From the NCBI RefSeq assembly GCF_902459465.1, contig NC_047062.1, positions 18,297,994-18,361,993 of the forward strand: a stretch of DNA of 64,000 nt, in the 5' to 3' direction. This document shows positions 56,641 through 64,000 of this stretch, one piece after another; the first letter of the stretch is position 1, and the number at the start of each line of letters is the position of its first letter. The DNA comes from Asterias rubens (taxonomy: Eukaryota; Echinodermata; Asteroidea; Forcipulatida; Asteriidae). The notes under the pieces were generated by a model, which saw nothing but the letters and a program-made list of their open reading frames with translations, did not search any database and was not told where the DNA came from. A program made the translations under genes and the position numbers.

Positions 56641-57643
56641 TTAAGGACCCCCTTTTGAATCGAATAGAAGAAGAAGACAAAATCCCCACCAAAATGCACT
56701 AGGACAGTGGCACTTTTTTTTTATTATAGTGCCAATTGTGTAGTATATACAGAAAAGATAAAGAAAAAAATGCAACGGGCATTATACAAGAAACTTACCA
56801 ATTTGATGATTAAACGCAAAATGATGAAATAAATTTGACTGCTTGAGATACGTTTAAGATATGGATAACCAATAGATTTATTCGTGATTTTTCGTTCCCC
56901 TCAAAGTTACAAAATCAACTCAAGAGTTTAATAATATAATAATAATAATACTAATTGTAATACAAAGGGATGTTTAGTCCAAGTTCATGAAAATGTTTGG
57001 CTAAAAAAATATGCAAAATCCCCTTCGGAATGCTCTTTTAACGGAGACGTGGCGCCCGTGAGGGTACCAACTTCTTCCTGTCACATGAAAGATTTCTTTA
57101 AAATAAGTTTGAACTTCTCCTCGATTATTTACATATTTCAAATTTTTGGCTCGTCCAAACGTAAGTATCATAAGAACACAAAAACAAAACGCGGTAAAAC
57201 AAAAATCTAGTATTCCAAAACGAACCATGATGGCAGGGATTTTTATATTGATTTGAAATTCGCTCAAAATAATGTCACTCACCATTTTTGGACATGAAAA
57301 CATGAAACTCCTTTGCTGTGTATGTTCCTTTCATATTAATTTCATATATTATAACCCCCCAAAAATTGACATGAAATAAAAACTGCATTTCGTGACTTCG
57401 GAAATTAAATTAGAAAGTGGTACTTAATATTTATGACTTGTAAGTTTACAAAAAGATAGCCTCTGGCATTCAGTATAACGGTTAAAAAGGAATTACATCG
57501 ATTGTTAATTGTTTTCTTTACAAAGTTCAAAATTGATTTTAAAACGAGAAAAAGCGTTTGAAATTTCAGCAGAGGGTGCGTATAAAGTGCGTATCAAAAT
57601 GTGAGAATGTGAAGTATTATAAACCACAAGGGAAAGTAACTGT

Positions 57644-57813
57644 GGCCCTTTTCGAAACGACGGCTTCGGCTCCAGATTCGGCTCAGTCTAGCTTGGCCCC
57701 GCCGGTTGATTTGACAATTGCGCGTGCTTTGCGTATACGCGCTCAGGGCTTCAGACGAGAGAATGGAGCCTCAAGCAGAATCCAAAGCCGAAGCCGTGGT
57801 TTGGAAAAGGGCC
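57644..57813. mobile_element. Foldback element with GGCTTCGGCT arms
   Basis: GGCCCTTTTCGAAACGACGG at the left against CCGTGGTTTGGAAAAGGGCC at the right, with GGCTTCGGCT and its complement inside. The frames through it (57558-57842 and its reverse) are artefacts of this GC-richer repeat. Confidence 0.85.
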
Positions 57814-58305
57814 TATGTCTAGATTTGAACAGTTTGGTTTGAACAAAGACATTTAGAGAATAACAAATTGATGAATGATGAAGAAGACACAAATGTTTTC
57901 CATCGTGCAAAACAATTTCACAATTCCAACCCAACAATGGATTATATAAAAATTATTACCATACACTAACCAGGGAGATTCAAGATTCTGACACTTTTAG
58001 AATTACAAATAAACAGAAATATGTTTTCTTCCAAAGACTAAAATATTTTCTATATGACATTAATTAGTTATCATCAGAAAGATTTGTGAGACGTAATTTG
58101 AGCAAATCTTAAAATTTTAAAATATTTCCAAAGCTGGACTGGACTGTCTAACCCCATGTCATCGTCTGATGTTACAGACGACAGTCACGCAGTCAAACTT
58201 TCGAAATAAATTAAGACACAATGAACAATTTCTTTTGAAGGCGAACTTGAAGGCAGAAAGGGCTGAAGTATAGCAAGTGGCTTGACAACAAAAGGTGAAA
58301 TTCTC

Positions 58306-62996
<4,691 letters not shown>

Positions 62997-64000
62997 CTGT
63001 ATGGAAAGAAAACAAGTCCATATTATTTATAAACTCATCACACCAGGGCTCGGTTTTATACAGATACTTAAGCACACAAATTATTTATTAAAATAACATG
63101 AATGTAATTTGATATGATTTTATATCATGCACAATAACCATTTTGCATGATTGGTGTCTTGCTCAAAAATTGTATAGAGTATATTCATTAAAGAATATAA
63201 CTTTGTTAAGAGAAACAAGAGATACTGTCGAAATTGCTCAATGAAATTGCTGCCTCCCCCCACCCCCCCCCCCCCCCCCCCAAGATTTGGTATACAAATT
63301 ATGATGACCCCTCCCCACAGATGTAACGGATTTGAGGAAAGTGAGCACTACGAATGGGGCTGGTGGCATGTAAAATGTTGGTTAGAAGCTTTACATCTTT
63401 TACAATTTAACACCCTGGAAGTTCAGTGGGTTTTGCTGGGCCCAAGTGGCGCAAAAAATTCCACTTTATTCAATTGTTTGTGTGGATGACACCATTGATA
63501 AATTACGGTCGAGATATAATAACGTCGCCAATAAAATGCGTCGCCAAAGTCTGCCTAAAAATACGCTAAAGGCGCTTTAAAAGAGAAATTTCAAAACCAA
63601 AATGCCAAAAGCATTTTTTTTTAGAACGTATAAATTCAAAGACCTGCGTAACCGTTTATACGGAAAGAGGGTTCAAATTGGATTGATAATATTGAATTAA
63701 AATTCAATCCAATCAATTAAAAGAGCATCGCACCACCAGGCAATTAACACCATTGTGTAGCATACAGAGTAAACAAATTATTGTTTAATGGTGACACCCC
63801 CCCCCCCCCCACACCTGATTGATTATACACACGTACATGGCGTGCCCTATTCATTAGTAAGTCCTAAATTGGGTTATATTATTTTCACATTAATACATAC
63901 AGTAGGCCTATCACAAAATTATGCAAATTATTTACATGCAAAGATTAATGCAGTATATCTGAGTCACATTACAAAACAGTACAGATAAAGGCAAGACCGG
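62997..64000. other. CaM4 intron 1 (incomplete)
   Basis: No coding sequence seen. Contains poly-C runs at 63257-63281 and 63797-63811. Frames there are low complexity. Confidence 0.6.

Larger units (their letters stand above)
51680..58305. other. Spacer between CaM3 and CaM4
   Basis: Carries the CaM3 promoter side (51680-52000), several foldbacks and a family A MITE. No gene identified; frames at 51995-52279 (+) and 55900-56160 (-) are unassigned. Confidence 0.55.

Noticed and set aside
57558-57842. GC-richer 94-codon frame
   Set aside because: Spans a foldback repeat; both strands are open because of the palindrome, not because of coding.
62997-64000. Candidate ATG exon for CaM4 (ATGGT at several places)
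   Set aside because: None is followed by a credible donor such as GTAAGT, which the other three copies all have.

Overview
The window looks like a compact, AT-rich, intron-bearing nuclear sequence from an invertebrate deuterostome, most likely an echinoderm and possibly a sea star. This rests on calmodulin exons of invertebrate type, split genes with GT..AG introns, BAAT/ACOT and SDR9C family genes, and a very dense load of short TTAA-flanked MITEs, foldback elements and tRNA-derived SINEs. The species assignment is inference. No bacterial genes, CRISPR arrays or rRNA genes are visible.

Left third (1-22,000), lipid/ketone metabolism genes. A complete nine-exon gene on the + strand (2855-9474) encodes a 442-residue acyl-CoA thioesterase of the BAAT/ACOT family with a Ser-Asp-His triad, ending in Ser-Lys-Leu, a peroxisomal PTS1 signal. 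Converging on it are two tandem four-exon genes on the - strand (13680-11134 and 20749-15856). They encode membrane-anchored short-chain dehydrogenases of the SDR9C group (BDH1/RDH-like). Their two middle exons have identical sizes, so they are recent tandem paralogues.

Right two thirds (22,000-64,000), a calmodulin cluster. Four separate calmodulin genes have the same six-exon plan (coding lengths 3, 31, 144, 127, 116 and 29 nt): CaM1 and CaM2 on +, CaM3 and CaM4 on -. This gives two head-to-tail pairs facing each other, with CaM2 and CaM3 convergent. Three are complete; CaM4 lacks only its ATG exon, which must lie beyond the right edge. The interiors of exons 3, 4 and 5 are almost base-identical in all four genes, while exons 2 and 6, the ends of exon 4 and most intron sequence differ. 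That pattern suggests gene conversion confined to exon interiors. CaM1 and CaM4 also share the start of intron 3. The few amino-acid differences are specific to each copy.

Introns and spacers are filled with repeats: a TTAA-target MITE family with about a dozen full or partial copies, two more TTAA families, several long foldback elements, tRNA-like SINEs, tandem duplications (one in the CaM1 3' UTR) and GTTT microsatellites. No other convincing gene was found, apart from one possible first coding exon at 40409-40457.
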